A DNA stretch of 64,000 bases, taken from CAIXSC01 sp046349915. GTDB taxonomy: Bacteria > Planctomycetota > Planctomycetia > Pirellulales > Pirellulaceae. The notes under the pieces were generated by a model. The model was not told the origin of the DNA. It saw only the letters and a list, made by a program, of their open reading frames with translations, and ran no database searches. How positions within the stretch are numbered: the stretch's first letter is position 1; each line of letters opens with the position of its first letter. The stretch covers positions 186,001 to 250,000 of the forward strand of contig JAXMBL010000009.1 of assembly GCA_046349915.1 (NCBI GenBank), given 5' to 3'. The position numbers were made by a program, and so were the translations under genes. Positions 1-10,200 of this stretch are shown piece by piece.

Positions 1-146
1 TGCCCACGCCAGAAATGAACGGCCGCTATGGAGTCGATCCTCAGTTCACAGATCCCGAGAAACTCGACCTGCGTCTCAAGCCGTCCAGTCCCGTGCAAGA
101 TGCGGGCGTTCGCACCAAACCAATCCATCTTAGGGGACAACCATAG
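1..146 (+). CDS. C-terminal end of a right-handed parallel beta-helix protein (partial)
   Basis: The window opens inside this gene. Reading from base 3 gives an open frame of 47 codons that stops with TAG at 144-146. The end reads DLRLKPSSPVQDAGV. This matches the usual closing motif of secreted parallel beta-helix and pectate-lyase-fold proteins (D.RL.pgSPaiDaG), which are common in planctomycetes as carbohydrate-active or adhesive exoproteins. Nothing upstream can be seen, so the enzymatic class and signal peptide are unknown. Only the last turn of the helix is represented. Confidence 0.6.
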   Translation, partial: PTPEMNGRYGVDPQFTDPEKLDLRLKPSSPVQDAGVRTKPIHLRGQP

Positions 147-216
147 CCTTCGGACGAGCGGACCGATATCTTGACACAGACGTCAGCACTTTCTTCTTGC
201 CTCCTCGGAGGCTCGT

Positions 217-702
217 GTGTCCCTTACTCCTCAGCAAACGCAAGCCATTGTTCACTCTGCGGCCCAACTACTCCGCCAAAGGAACGGCCGGAATCCTCTC
301 AGATTGTCCGACGCCGTCGCCGACCAATTAGACATCCGCGATGACGAGGCTGTCTATCAAGCGGTGATTGGGAATTGGGCCGCCATCAATTCTCAAGCGG
401 GACTAGGAGAACTCAATTACGTCAGTTCCGATGCGATGTACTGCACGGAGCTTTATCTCGAGTTTGGGCACGCGGCCCTTAATGGCCGCGGGGAACTCTT
501 ACGCTACGCGGGCACAAGCTTCCACGAAGGTGGTAGTCGCCACAGACTGTTCGGTGTTCGAGCATTCAATTGCGAGCCTCCTCATTTACTGGTTTCACCT
601 CACTTCACCTGCGTCGCGGCGGTGGGGGCCGGTCGATCCGCCCTCGAAAACATGCTGAAGACTCATGTCTTGGGCCCAGGCGAACGACGCTCGGTCCGTT
701 AA
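217..702 (+). CDS. hypothetical protein, 161 aa
   Basis: I do not recognise a family. The GTG start at 217 is chosen because GGAGG at 207-211 lies five bases upstream, a good ribosome binding site. The first 60 residues look like a soluble helical domain (start SLTPQQTQAIVHSAAQLL). The part after about residue 115 has less natural composition, and other frames stay open there (431-658, 570-764), so a frameshift near base 560 is possible. There is no signal peptide and no membrane segment. It follows the beta-helix gene by 70 bases and may be in its transcription unit. It could be a decayed gene. Confidence 0.45.
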   Translation: MSLTPQQTQAIVHSAAQLLRQRNGRNPLRLSDAVADQLDIRDDEAVYQAVIGNWAAINSQAGLGELNYVSSDAMYCTELYLEFGHAALNGRGELLRYAGTSFHEGGSRHRLFGVRAFNCEPPHLLVSPHFTCVAAVGAGRSALENMLKTHVLGPGERRSVR

Positions 703-764
703 TTGGACAGCGCCAGGTTTATCAACTTGAGGCAACACGAAACAGTGACAGAGTTAGTGCTTAG

Positions 765-985
765 AATCGATCAGTGATGATCAGTGTTCCCAAGTGATTG
801 CACCACGAATCTCGCGAATCGCACGAATGAGTAAATGGGACTCTTCCTCAAGACTCGTGGCATTAATGCGATTCGTGGACCGCAACCATCTAACGACCTC
901 CCCCCTCTATTCTCATCCGTGTCATCGGTGTTATCCGTGGTCGACCGACTTCTGTGTCTGACATCCGTGATTCCAGGCAAACCTG
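765..985. repeat. dispersed coding-like intergenic repeat, copy A
   Basis: This stretch is a patchwork of short motifs that recur elsewhere in the window. 'GATGATCAGTGTTCCC' resembles 20866-20888. 'CGAATCTCGCGAATCGCACGAAT' resembles 21034-21054. The 'ATCCGTGT..CGGTGTTATCCGTGGTC' block resembles 32699-32729. Translated on the minus strand, it gives a TTDNTDDTDEN-type string familiar from spurious planctomycete ORFs. It is best read as a non-coding repeat between convergent genes, not a gene. Confidence 0.6.
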
Positions 986-988
986 CTG

Positions 989-3040
989 TCAAGGCATGAC
1001 CAGAAAGTCGAATCGTTCGCCATACGGTTGTCCATCCAAGGTAATGTCGAACGGCACGATCGCCAGCGTCGACTCGGGGCGTTGATTGGGGTCCACTGAC
1101 AACTCGACGGTATAGGTCTGCCGTGATTCGGCGGGAATCACTCCCTCCAACGTCGCGGGCTCGGCACGAATCCCCGCTGGCAGTTTCAAATGAACAGCGT
1201 GTCGCTGTGGTCGATCGCGGAAATTTCGCACCATCACCGACACCTTCTGCGTTCCCTCGCGAGGAATCGCCACGCGATACGGATAGGCTGAAACCCAAAA
1301 GGGATCAAACTGATACTCGTAATCCGGATCGGGCAGAAGCTCCTTGTAGCGAGCAATAATGCGGTGCGACCAAGCGTGATAGCGTTCCAAGAATGCGGCG
1401 GGATTCGCCATCAACACATTGTGTGCGCCCATCACGATGTCTGGTTTCAAGTCGCGCAGATAACGGCTTCCCAACTGATATCCTTCCTCGAAGATGGCGC
1501 TATTGCGAGCAACAACCGCCTCATGCCCATTCTGAGCCGGATCGGTCGGGTCGCCGAACAGATTGTCGCCCGTGAACGCAATCCGCTTGCCGTCCAACTC
1601 GAGCCACAAGCAGTTGCCAAATTCGGTCTGCCCCGGCATCCAGTCGATATGCAGCTTGTATCCTTCCCACTCGACAACTTCGCCGTCGCGCAGCGGTCGG
1701 TCCACCTTCAGTCCTTCATACTCGGGGTTGTATGAAGTGATCAGCGCACAGTAGTCGTACCGCAGGGGGTTCTCGACTTTGTCGACGATACGATCGAGCG
1801 TCCAGATCTTGACGCCGTACCGCTTCTTCAGCACTGCGCCCAGCGTGAAGTGATCTCCATGCATGTGATTGATCCACAGCGCGTCGATCTGCTTCAGGCC
1901 CAGGTGAGTCTGCATTTCTTTGACCAGGTCGTGCAACAATAGCTCGGGGAAAATTCCACAGTCCAGCAGCAAACCACGACCGTTGTCCGAGATGATGATC
2001 GAGAAATTCTTCCCTGCCAATGAATCACTGAACTTGTACAGGTGAGGCGTCACTTGGACGATTTGCGGGATTGCCGTTGGCTTCACACTCGGATCAGGCT
2101 TCGCTCGCTGAGTAAGGTTATTGACCGGATAACCTCGAATGTAGTCCGGTCGAAAGGCGACCAACCGTTCGTGGTAGACCTGGAACTGCTTCGCGGCATC
2201 TTGGATCACGGGCCCTTGGGATGGAAATGCCGTGATCAGTTCCTGCCGCGAGAGTCGCTGGACTGATTCGGTCAGTGCATCGAGTCCCTTGGCGAATCCG
2301 TAATCCCACTCGGTGTCATACCAGTTGGAAAAACGTGAGCCGTCATGCATCACGCCGCCGATAAAACCACACGTCTTCCCGTCGCTTTTCCAGAGAAAAC
2401 TCATGCCTCCCGGCGAGTGGCCCGGCGTCGCCACGCAACGCAGGTCATGCCCCCGCCACGCGAATACCTCGTCGGCCGCCAGCAGCCGATCTATCTTGAT
2501 CGGCTGCGCGGGAGGCCGCACATAGCTCGCTCCATGCACGGTGTACTGGTCGCCAAGCGTCGGACGCCATTTGCGGAAATTCAGCGGCGTCTCGAACAGA
2601 GCCTGCTCTTCCTTCGGCGCTGCAATGCGAGTTTTCGTTCGGTCGATCCGAGCGATCCCCTGACACTGCTCGCGATGATGATCCGTAAACAAGACCCACT
2701 CGACCTGCTTGACGCCAATGCTGGCTAGTTGATCGAGCACCGAGCCATCACCCAGATTCACGAGTATTGCCGATTCTCCCTCACGCAACACAAAGACTTT
2801 GCATGTGCTGCGATGGACGAACACCTGCGGCCAGTCCGGAGACGCGAGACGCAACTGCCTCAGCACGTCGTCAGCCACGATGGTTGGTTTGGCGTTTGCT
2901 GGTTCCGCGGCGTGCAACGCCCCGCATCCACTCGCCAACCACGCAAGGCACAAGACGGCGAACGTCCTGCGGATGCTGGAGGCCTGGAAAGCGCAAAAGA
3001 AGATTGACGTTGTGGCGATAGTTGCGAGCGAGGGACGCAT
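989..3040 (-). CDS. secreted MBL-fold hydrolase with two tandem metallo-beta-lactamase domains
   Basis: This 683-residue exported protein has two MBL-fold domains. The N-terminus is basic then hydrophobic, and ends in LAWLASGC, a lipobox around residue 39, so it is probably a lipoprotein. Domain 1 (about 65-290) keeps the late TPGHSPGG histidine loop, but its metal motif is degenerate (TDHHREQ at 119-125). Domain 2 (about 330-540) has an intact HMHGDH at 392-397 and a later FTGDN aspartate; its third-ligand loop reads MPGQTEF, with Gln where His is usual. After it comes a C-terminal beta-sandwich-like region (about 575-683). The layout fits a hydrolase with one active and one structural MBL unit; the substrate is unknown. 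No clear Shine-Dalgarno precedes the ATG. It is not obviously in an operon with the downstream reductase. Confidence 0.85.
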   Translation of the reverse strand: MRPSLATIATTSIFFCAFQASSIRRTFAVLCLAWLASGCGALHAAEPANAKPTIVADDVLRQLRLASPDWPQVFVHRSTCKVFVLREGESAILVNLGDGSVLDQLASIGVKQVEWVLFTDHHREQCQGIARIDRTKTRIAAPKEEQALFETPLNFRKWRPTLGDQYTVHGASYVRPPAQPIKIDRLLAADEVFAWRGHDLRCVATPGHSPGGMSFLWKSDGKTCGFIGGVMHDGSRFSNWYDTEWDYGFAKGLDALTESVQRLSRQELITAFPSQGPVIQDAAKQFQVYHERLVAFRPDYIRGYPVNNLTQRAKPDPSVKPTAIPQIVQVTPHLYKFSDSLAGKNFSIIISDNGRGLLLDCGIFPELLLHDLVKEMQTHLGLKQIDALWINHMHGDHFTLGAVLKKRYGVKIWTLDRIVDKVENPLRYDYCALITSYNPEYEGLKVDRPLRDGEVVEWEGYKLHIDWMPGQTEFGNCLWLELDGKRIAFTGDNLFGDPTDPAQNGHEAVVARNSAIFEEGYQLGSRYLRDLKPDIVMGAHNVLMANPAAFLERYHAWSHRIIARYKELLPDPDYEYQFDPFWVSAYPYRVAIPREGTQKVSVMVRNFRDRPQRHAVHLKLPAGIRAEPATLEGVIPAESRQTYTVELSVDPNQRPESTLAIVPFDITLDGQPYGERFDFLVMP

Positions 3041-3237
3041 GGAGGTGACTTCCGGGAAGGTGTAACAGGGGCCACGCGAAGGCCGCCGAATTGATCATCG
3101 AGCGTATCGAGGGGCGGGCGCTGGAGCAAGCAGGAACCGACGGCTTGGCGCTGTGCGAATTGAATTCGTCTGGGAGGACTCGTTCGGACTCCTGGCTCGA
3201 CGCTCCTTTGGCGGAGCCAAAGGAGACTTTCCTTAGC

Positions 3238-4077
3238 TCAACCAATTTGCTCGATGGCGCTGATTTCCTCGGGACTGAGCTGCAAGCGATCGACCGCTAG
3301 GTCGTCGCGCATGTGAGCAGCTTGAGTGGTTCCAGTGAGTGGCAACATGCCGATATTCAGCGCGAAGCGGAAGATCACTTGACTCGTCGTCGCTCCTTGA
3401 CGCTTCGCGATTTGCCGCAAGGTGGGATGTGCGAGCACCTCGCGGTTGGCTGTCAGCAACGAGAACCCCTGGTAGATCATTCCGCGCGCCTTGCAGAACT
3501 GGCGCACCGCTCGATCCCACCCTCGCGACGCGTAACATCGATTCTGGACCACGGTCGGCTGAACACGAGCCTCTTGGCACAGGCGTTCGAGTTGCTCGAG
3601 AGACACGTTGCTTACGCCAAGCATCCGCACTCGCCCCGCGTCAAACAACGCCTCCATGGCTCGCCACGCGGACCAGTCTTCCGCCCCAAGTCCTACTCGG
3701 CGCGACGGACCATGCAGTACGTAGGAATCGAGCCGATCGACGCCCAGATGTTCCAGCGAGCGTGCGAACGATTGTTCGACTTGCCGCTCGATGGGCGCCT
3801 GCGGATCGTAGGGCAAGCGATGGTCTTGCCCCGCGCGGAAGGTAAATTTCGTTTGCAGGAATAGCTCTTCGCGAGTAACAACACCCGCCTGGATAGCGTC
3901 GGCAATTCCTTGTCCAACGCTCGCTTCGTCGTAGTGCTTCCGTTGGTTGGCGGTATCGATTCCGCGAAAACCTTGTTCGAGGGCGAGCCGCGTGAGGGAA
4001 CGAGTCGCCTCTTCCTTCCATGCCGTCCCGTAGAGAAACGGGGGCGATACGAGTTCATTTACCGATAACTGGCTCAT
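3238..4077 (-). CDS. aldo/keto reductase
   Basis: This is a cytosolic NAD(P)H-dependent oxidoreductase of the aldo/keto reductase superfamily with a TIM-barrel fold. The catalytic tetrad is visible: Asp41 and Tyr49 (GIDTANQRKHYDE), Lys77 (QTKF) and His122 (VLHGPS). GVSNVSLEQLE and the C-terminal GTTQAAHM loop match the cofactor-binding side. At 279 residues it is of normal family length. I chose the ATG at 4077. An in-frame GTG at 4134 would add 19 residues (rich in Cys and Glu) that do not look like this family. Substrate unknown. It is transcribed away from the giant YD gene, with about 200 bases between the two starts. Confidence 0.9.
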   Translation of the reverse strand: MSQLSVNELVSPPFLYGTAWKEEATRSLTRLALEQGFRGIDTANQRKHYDEASVGQGIADAIQAGVVTREELFLQTKFTFRAGQDHRLPYDPQAPIERQVEQSFARSLEHLGVDRLDSYVLHGPSRRVGLGAEDWSAWRAMEALFDAGRVRMLGVSNVSLEQLERLCQEARVQPTVVQNRCYASRGWDRAVRQFCKARGMIYQGFSLLTANREVLAHPTLRQIAKRQGATTSQVIFRFALNIGMLPLTGTTQAAHMRDDLAVDRLQLSPEEISAIEQIG

Positions 4078-4279
4078 GGTTTGAACTGCCTGAAACACGG
4101 ATTCTCTAGCTCCACAATGCTCACATCCTTCCACTGGATTGATTCCCCCTTATGGGTGAATTATCGTACCGCAACGACCTCGATTCGTACTCGCTCCCAA
4201 TTGCACGTGGACGCATCGAATTCGCCATGCCCAAAAGCACTTGACTCGAATCCCGCCGACTTGCAGTGAAAGCCTTTCC

Positions 4280-7200
4280 ATGTCCCGTCGTGCACAGACT
4301 CCGCGTCGCCAGAAGCGCCGTCGCCTTGATCCGTTTCGAAGCCGACTCAGTCTTGAAATGCTGGAAGAGCGACGACTGCTGGCGGTCGACTGGCGTAATC
4401 CCGTCGACGCGTTGGATGTCGATGGCGACCACCTAATCGTGCCGCTCGACGCCCTGCTGGTGATCAACTATCTCAACTCGTCGGAGCCCAGCCTTCTGCC
4501 GATTCAGCGCGACCCGAGTTTACCGTATTGGGATGTCACTGGCGATCAATCGGTCGTGCCGCGGGATGCGCTCCTGGTGATCACGCACCTTAACGAGCAC
4601 GGCAGTGGAACTCGCAAGCTCACCGAAAGTCCTCGCCTTACCGACGAAGCCGAAGTCGTGATCACGGTTGGGCAGTTCGATGGGAGTCGTACTTTTCGCG
4701 CGAGAGTCGCCGCCAGCTTCGACACCACCGATCAGCAGACGGCGCTCGAAGACACTTTCGCAGTCTATCTGGTCAACCCGAACAACAAGCAAGATACGCT
4801 GCTTGATCGAGGAGAAGAGGGAACCACGCTCTTCACGCTCGCGGGAGATCGCACCGAGTTCACTCCGGGGGTAGTGCGTTGGGACGGTTCGATACTCGAG
4901 ATCGATTTGACGGCGATTGGGACTTTATTCGAAACCGCCGAGTTGCGCTTTCAGTTGCTCAACAATGATAGTGATCTGGGCTCGCGTGTCGAAATCACGC
5001 CGCTGGCCAACGAGGTCACGCTCGACGATTACTCGCGAGTTGAGTTCGCGACCGACAACGACTCGGCGGCGATCGGCGGTCCACTGAACCTCGCCAGCTT
5101 ATCGACGGCGCCAGACATCGAGGTTCTGGTTGAAAACGTGCGTCTCGATCCGATCACGCTGCGATATAAAGCGGACCTGCGTTTGCGAAACAAAGGTGCG
5201 GCAGTGGGGCGAGATGTCGCGGCGATATTTCGCGGATTGTTTCAGGTTCCGGGGCAGTTGATTGTCGCCGTCGAGGGTGCGTCTGGCACGGCCACCGATC
5301 GAGCGTTCCCCGAGCCTTACATCAACTTTCGCAACGCAATTCCCTCGGGCGGATTGCGTGCTGGAATGACCTCTGATCCCATCACCGTAACCTTCTTTGA
5401 CCCGCAACTGGTGGCCTTCTTCATTCGGCCTGAGGTGAAAGCCAGCGCGAATCACGCCCCTGTGATCAATCCTCTGGGACCGTTCAATGTCATGCCAGGG
5501 AGTTCACTCAGCATTCCGCTTCAGGCGACGGACGCGGATGGCGACCAATTGACTTATTCGCTTCAGTCCAATCCCTCGTTACCCACAGGCGAGCTTGGCG
5601 CCAACGGAACACTTGTCTTCCGTCCCACGCCGACCCAGCTTGGCGCCTACACATTCACTGTGGAGGCCAGCGATGGGGCGATCACCACTACACGCACTGT
5701 CACTTTGAATGTGAACCCTGATCCGATTACGACGACTCGAGTATCGGGAGTGGTACGGCAGGTCAACGGTCAACCGCTCGCGAATATGCGAGTCGAAGTG
5801 GGCGCCGTGCAAGCTATCACAGGCGCCGACGGGACCTTTATGTTGGATCTCGGCACGGGGCCGCTCGCCAGCGATACGATCAAAGTTCGCGGCGACCTGT
5901 TCACTGGTTCGACTTCGTATCCCTTCATCGCCGAGCGGCTCTCGTTGGTGCTCGAGCACGACGTCTTCTTGCACTACAACAACGTCATCACTCGCCCCAT
6001 TTATCTGCCGGTCCTGGATGATGCGAACGCGAAGCAGATCAACCCGCTGCAAGACACACTAGTCACAACCGACGCTATTCCTGGAGCGTCGGTGATGATC
6101 AAGGCGGGCACGCTGATGAACCAGCAAGGCTCGCCCTTCACCGGCAAACTATCGATCACGGAAGTGCCCCGCGACCTCACACCGGCCGCCTTGCCCAATG
6201 GCCTGCGACCCGATCTGGTAGTGACCATCCAGCCGGGCGAAATGGTCTTTTCCTCCCCCGCGCCGATCTCGTTGCCCAATCGCGCTGGCTACCCTGCTGG
6301 CACGATCATGGATCTCTGGTCGATCAATCCTGCCTCGGGCGAGTTCGATAAGGTCGGGAAGGGGCGAGTAACGGCGGACGGCAGCACCATCGAGACGATC
6401 TCCGGGGGGATACGCAACAGCAGTTGGCATGACTTTCTGCCTGTTCTTCAGGACATGCTCGAGCACGAGCCTAATCCACGCAACAAGGACGATGGCTGCG
6501 ACGAGTGTCCCAAACATGTCAATCTCACCTCGGAAGTGGAACTGCATTCTGGAGCACTCATCGAAACCCACGACCTAGTGACGTATCAATCAAGCGGAGT
6601 AAACCAGGGACTCAGCCTGGTCTACGACTCTTTACGCGCCGACCCGCGTCCAATCGTGTACTTCGACATCTACGCCACGACGGATCTCCCGCCTAATTGT
6701 TCTATCAATGGAGAGCCCTGTTTCTATGTAGGAACGCCCATTCCAACGCCAGACTCGCAGATGCGACTGGCGGCGAGTCTTTCGGTCAACGCTGGGAACT
6801 TTAATTACGACGCCCCAGGCTACACGGGCAGTATTCCGGGATTGGAACCCGGTGAGAACTTCTGGACCTACACGAACACGAGCCATGTGCAGGCGGCCTT
6901 GCAGGCCGATCTGAGCAACCTCCCTTCGAACATCTACACGTACACGATTCGCTCGGGTTTTGTGCGCGGAGATCAAGCGGGCTTCTCGGGCGCGCTTTCT
7001 CCTTCCACAGGTCAAGTCATCAGCGTGAACTCGATCAATAGCCCGTTCGGCGCGGGCTGGGGATTGGCAGGACTGCAGACAATCGTGGTCAACGACGAGG
7101 GATTCGCACTGTTGATCGACGGCGATGGCAGCGAGATGCGATTCATCGGCACTGGCGACGCTGTTTATCAATCGCCGCCCGGCGACTTCACGGTCCTGGA

Positions 7201-10200
7201 ACGCGTTAACGGACTGTTCCGCCGCACCACTGCCGACCAAACAGTCTACCGCTTCAATGCCAATCACCAATTGGCATCGATCACCGATCGTCTGGGCAAC
7301 GTCGTCACTTATCAATACACAGGTTCGCGACTCGACAAGATCATCGATCCCACTGGACTAGAAACCGTTCTGACATACACAGGGAGTCGCGTCACCACAA
7401 TCACCGACCCCGCTGGCCGAGTAACTCGATTGACCTACGACTCGGCGGGCAATCTGTTGTCGATTGAGGATCCCGACACGGCGAAGCGCACCTGGGAATA
7501 CGACGTCGACCACCATATGGTTGCCGAAGTCGACCAGTTGGGACGACGTGAAACCACTGAATACGATGCGGAGAATGGCCGCGTCATCGGAGGCACTCGC
7601 AAAGACGGCAGCCAGATTCGCGTCTCGCCCATTCAAACGCAGGGATTGCTGCCCGCTTCCAAGACTCGTGATCCGATCAATTCGCCTGCCTTGAAAAACC
7701 TCGACTCGGCCCAGGCGGGCTACATGGACGGCAATGGCACGGTGAGTCAGATTCCGTTGGATCGCTTCGGCCAAGCGCAGTCCGAGCGTGATCGGTTCGG
7801 GCAGTTGCCCACCGTCGCCCGCGACGCCAGAAACATGCCGATCGCCATGATCGACGGTCGCGGCAATCCAACGCTGCAATCGTTCGACGATCGCGGTGCG
7901 CTTCTAAGCGTGCGCGATACACTCTCGGGAGGAGGCGCCGCGGTCGGCGCCATTAGTCCCGCGGGCGAAGTCGACCGCTATACGTTTACCGGACGCGCGG
8001 GCCAACGTCTCTATCTCGACGGCCCGCGCGGTAGTTTCAACGCGGGAGTCGTAGTAACCGACTCCGAAGGGAATTTCATTACCTTCGCGGAGACATACTC
8101 GGCGGATTTCGTTAACCAGAAATCCGTGTTCGTCTTGCCGCGCGACGGCGAGTATTCAGTGAACGTCGGCTATTCCTTTAACATCCAGGTTCCGGAGCCG
8201 CGCGCCGAGTCAGGCAGTTACCAGTTTCGCCTAATCGATGTCGATCTAGCTCCCCCTCTTCCCATCGATAGTCCGTTGATCGGATCACTTTCGGAAAGTC
8301 AGTTCTTTCAGATCGAAGGAGAACGAGGACAAACGCTGCGGTTTACCGACCTGATCGCCGGCGGCAGCGGACTATTCTGGCCTGTGGTCTTCGACTTTCA
8401 AGGAAGACAGCTCAGCGCATTGTTCCCTGATATTGGAGTGACCGAGTACCGTCTGACAGATGATGCCTCGTTCTCGGTCATGCTGACTGATTTCTCGTCA
8501 GGCCGCACTGCTCGGTACGAATACAATGTCGAATTGATCGACGCGGTCCCCGCCGCTAAGACGGGCTTGGACGTCGACCATACGGGAACTCTGCCGGCCC
8601 AGGCGACCATCAGTGCACCCGCGGGCACCCCCCTGCTCTTCTATTGGTTTGACAAGGGAATTCACTCGGTTCGCATTCCCAATCCAGGCTCATTCCAGCC
8701 GTTGCTGGATACCGATTTCACTGGTTCCGCCATGATTGTGGCGCCGCAATCGGGCAACTACACCGTCTCCGTGGCCAAGACGGTGGACGAGAACGGAAAC
8801 GCATACGTCGGCGAACTGGACGAATACGCGTTCCGCCTGGTTGATCTTACGGCAACGCCGGAAGTGTCGCTGAACTCTCCGGTCGCCGGCACTCTGGTCG
8901 AACCGGGGCGCATCCATGCGTACCGTTTTCAAGGGACAGCGGGCCAGAGGATCGACTTTGGCGAGTTCCAACCGGGAGTCGCCAAATCCCTGTTGCTCAA
9001 TCAAAGCTACGTCGGCGCCGCACAGCGAATCGTTACTTTGCCTCAGACCGGCGAGTACACAATCCTGGTGCAACAGGGAGCGGGCGGCGATGTTCCTTTG
9101 GACTACGATTTGACGTTGCGGCCGGTTCTCAACCTGGAAACCATTCAATTCGACACGCTGGTGCAGGGGCCACTGCTTCCGGGCGGTGAACGCAAGTACT
9201 ATCAATTGGACCTTGCCGCGGGCGATGAGTTCTATTTCGACGACTTGGGCAGTTCCAGCCAAATCCGCATCTATGACCAAGGTGCGACCGATTTCGCGCA
9301 AGTGCTCAACGGAGGCACCTCGCTGGCGGACGTCGAGCACGTTTATAAGGTCCAGCACGCCAAAAAAATCCTCATCGTTCTCGACGCCGCCGAATCCGAC
9401 CGCCCGGCGAACTTCCAATTTCGCCTCCATTCTCTCACAACTCACACCACGCCCCTGGCATTTGACCAGCTCACGCAAGCCGATTTTACCGCCCCTATTC
9501 AAGACATCGTTTATACGTTTCAAGGGAGCGCCGGACAGCGATTGTTTTTGGATCAACTGAATGCCAACAGTTCGTCATCCACAGCTTTTTCCGCATCACT
9601 GGTTGGACCTTCCAAGGGTCTCAATCTATTGCCCCAGGGAATTACGTTCGACAGTTTGCGTCTGATCGTCTTGCCCGAATCGGGCGAGTATCGCCTCACG
9701 TTGCCTCACCGCGGCGCAACGCCGGAGATAGTGAGGTTCCGCCTGCTCAACCTCGACACGGCCCCATTGATCACCCTAGGAAGCCCACAGCAAGGTACTA
9801 TCTCGCTCGCCGAGGAAGCCGATCTGTTTCGCTTTGAAGCGACCGCGGGTCAACGCCTGACGCTCGACATGACGGCGGCAGAAGGACAAGCGTTTCCCGA
9901 AATCTACGATCCCAGCGGCCTACCGTTGTTTCTCGCGTTCGGCGACCCCACTACGTTTACCGTCGATCGTTCGGGGACCTACGCACTCTCATTGCGTGTT
10001 CCGAATGCAGGACCGCTCGATTACGCCTTTGTGCTGTCCGCCGTCTCCGATGCTCCTGTCGTCCCTAGCGGCTTAGACCACCAGTACTCGGGAACAGGGA
10101 ATGGCGCCGAGCAGACGATTGGCAACTTCCAGGCGAATGCAGGCACGCTCGTATTCTTCGACGCTCAAATCGGCCAGGGAGCACTCAGGATCTACGATCC

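Noticed and set aside
771..1298. 175-aa minus-strand ORF at the 3' end of the MBL gene
   Set aside because: Half is the out-of-frame MBL gene and half is the dispersed TTDNTDDTDE-type repeat.
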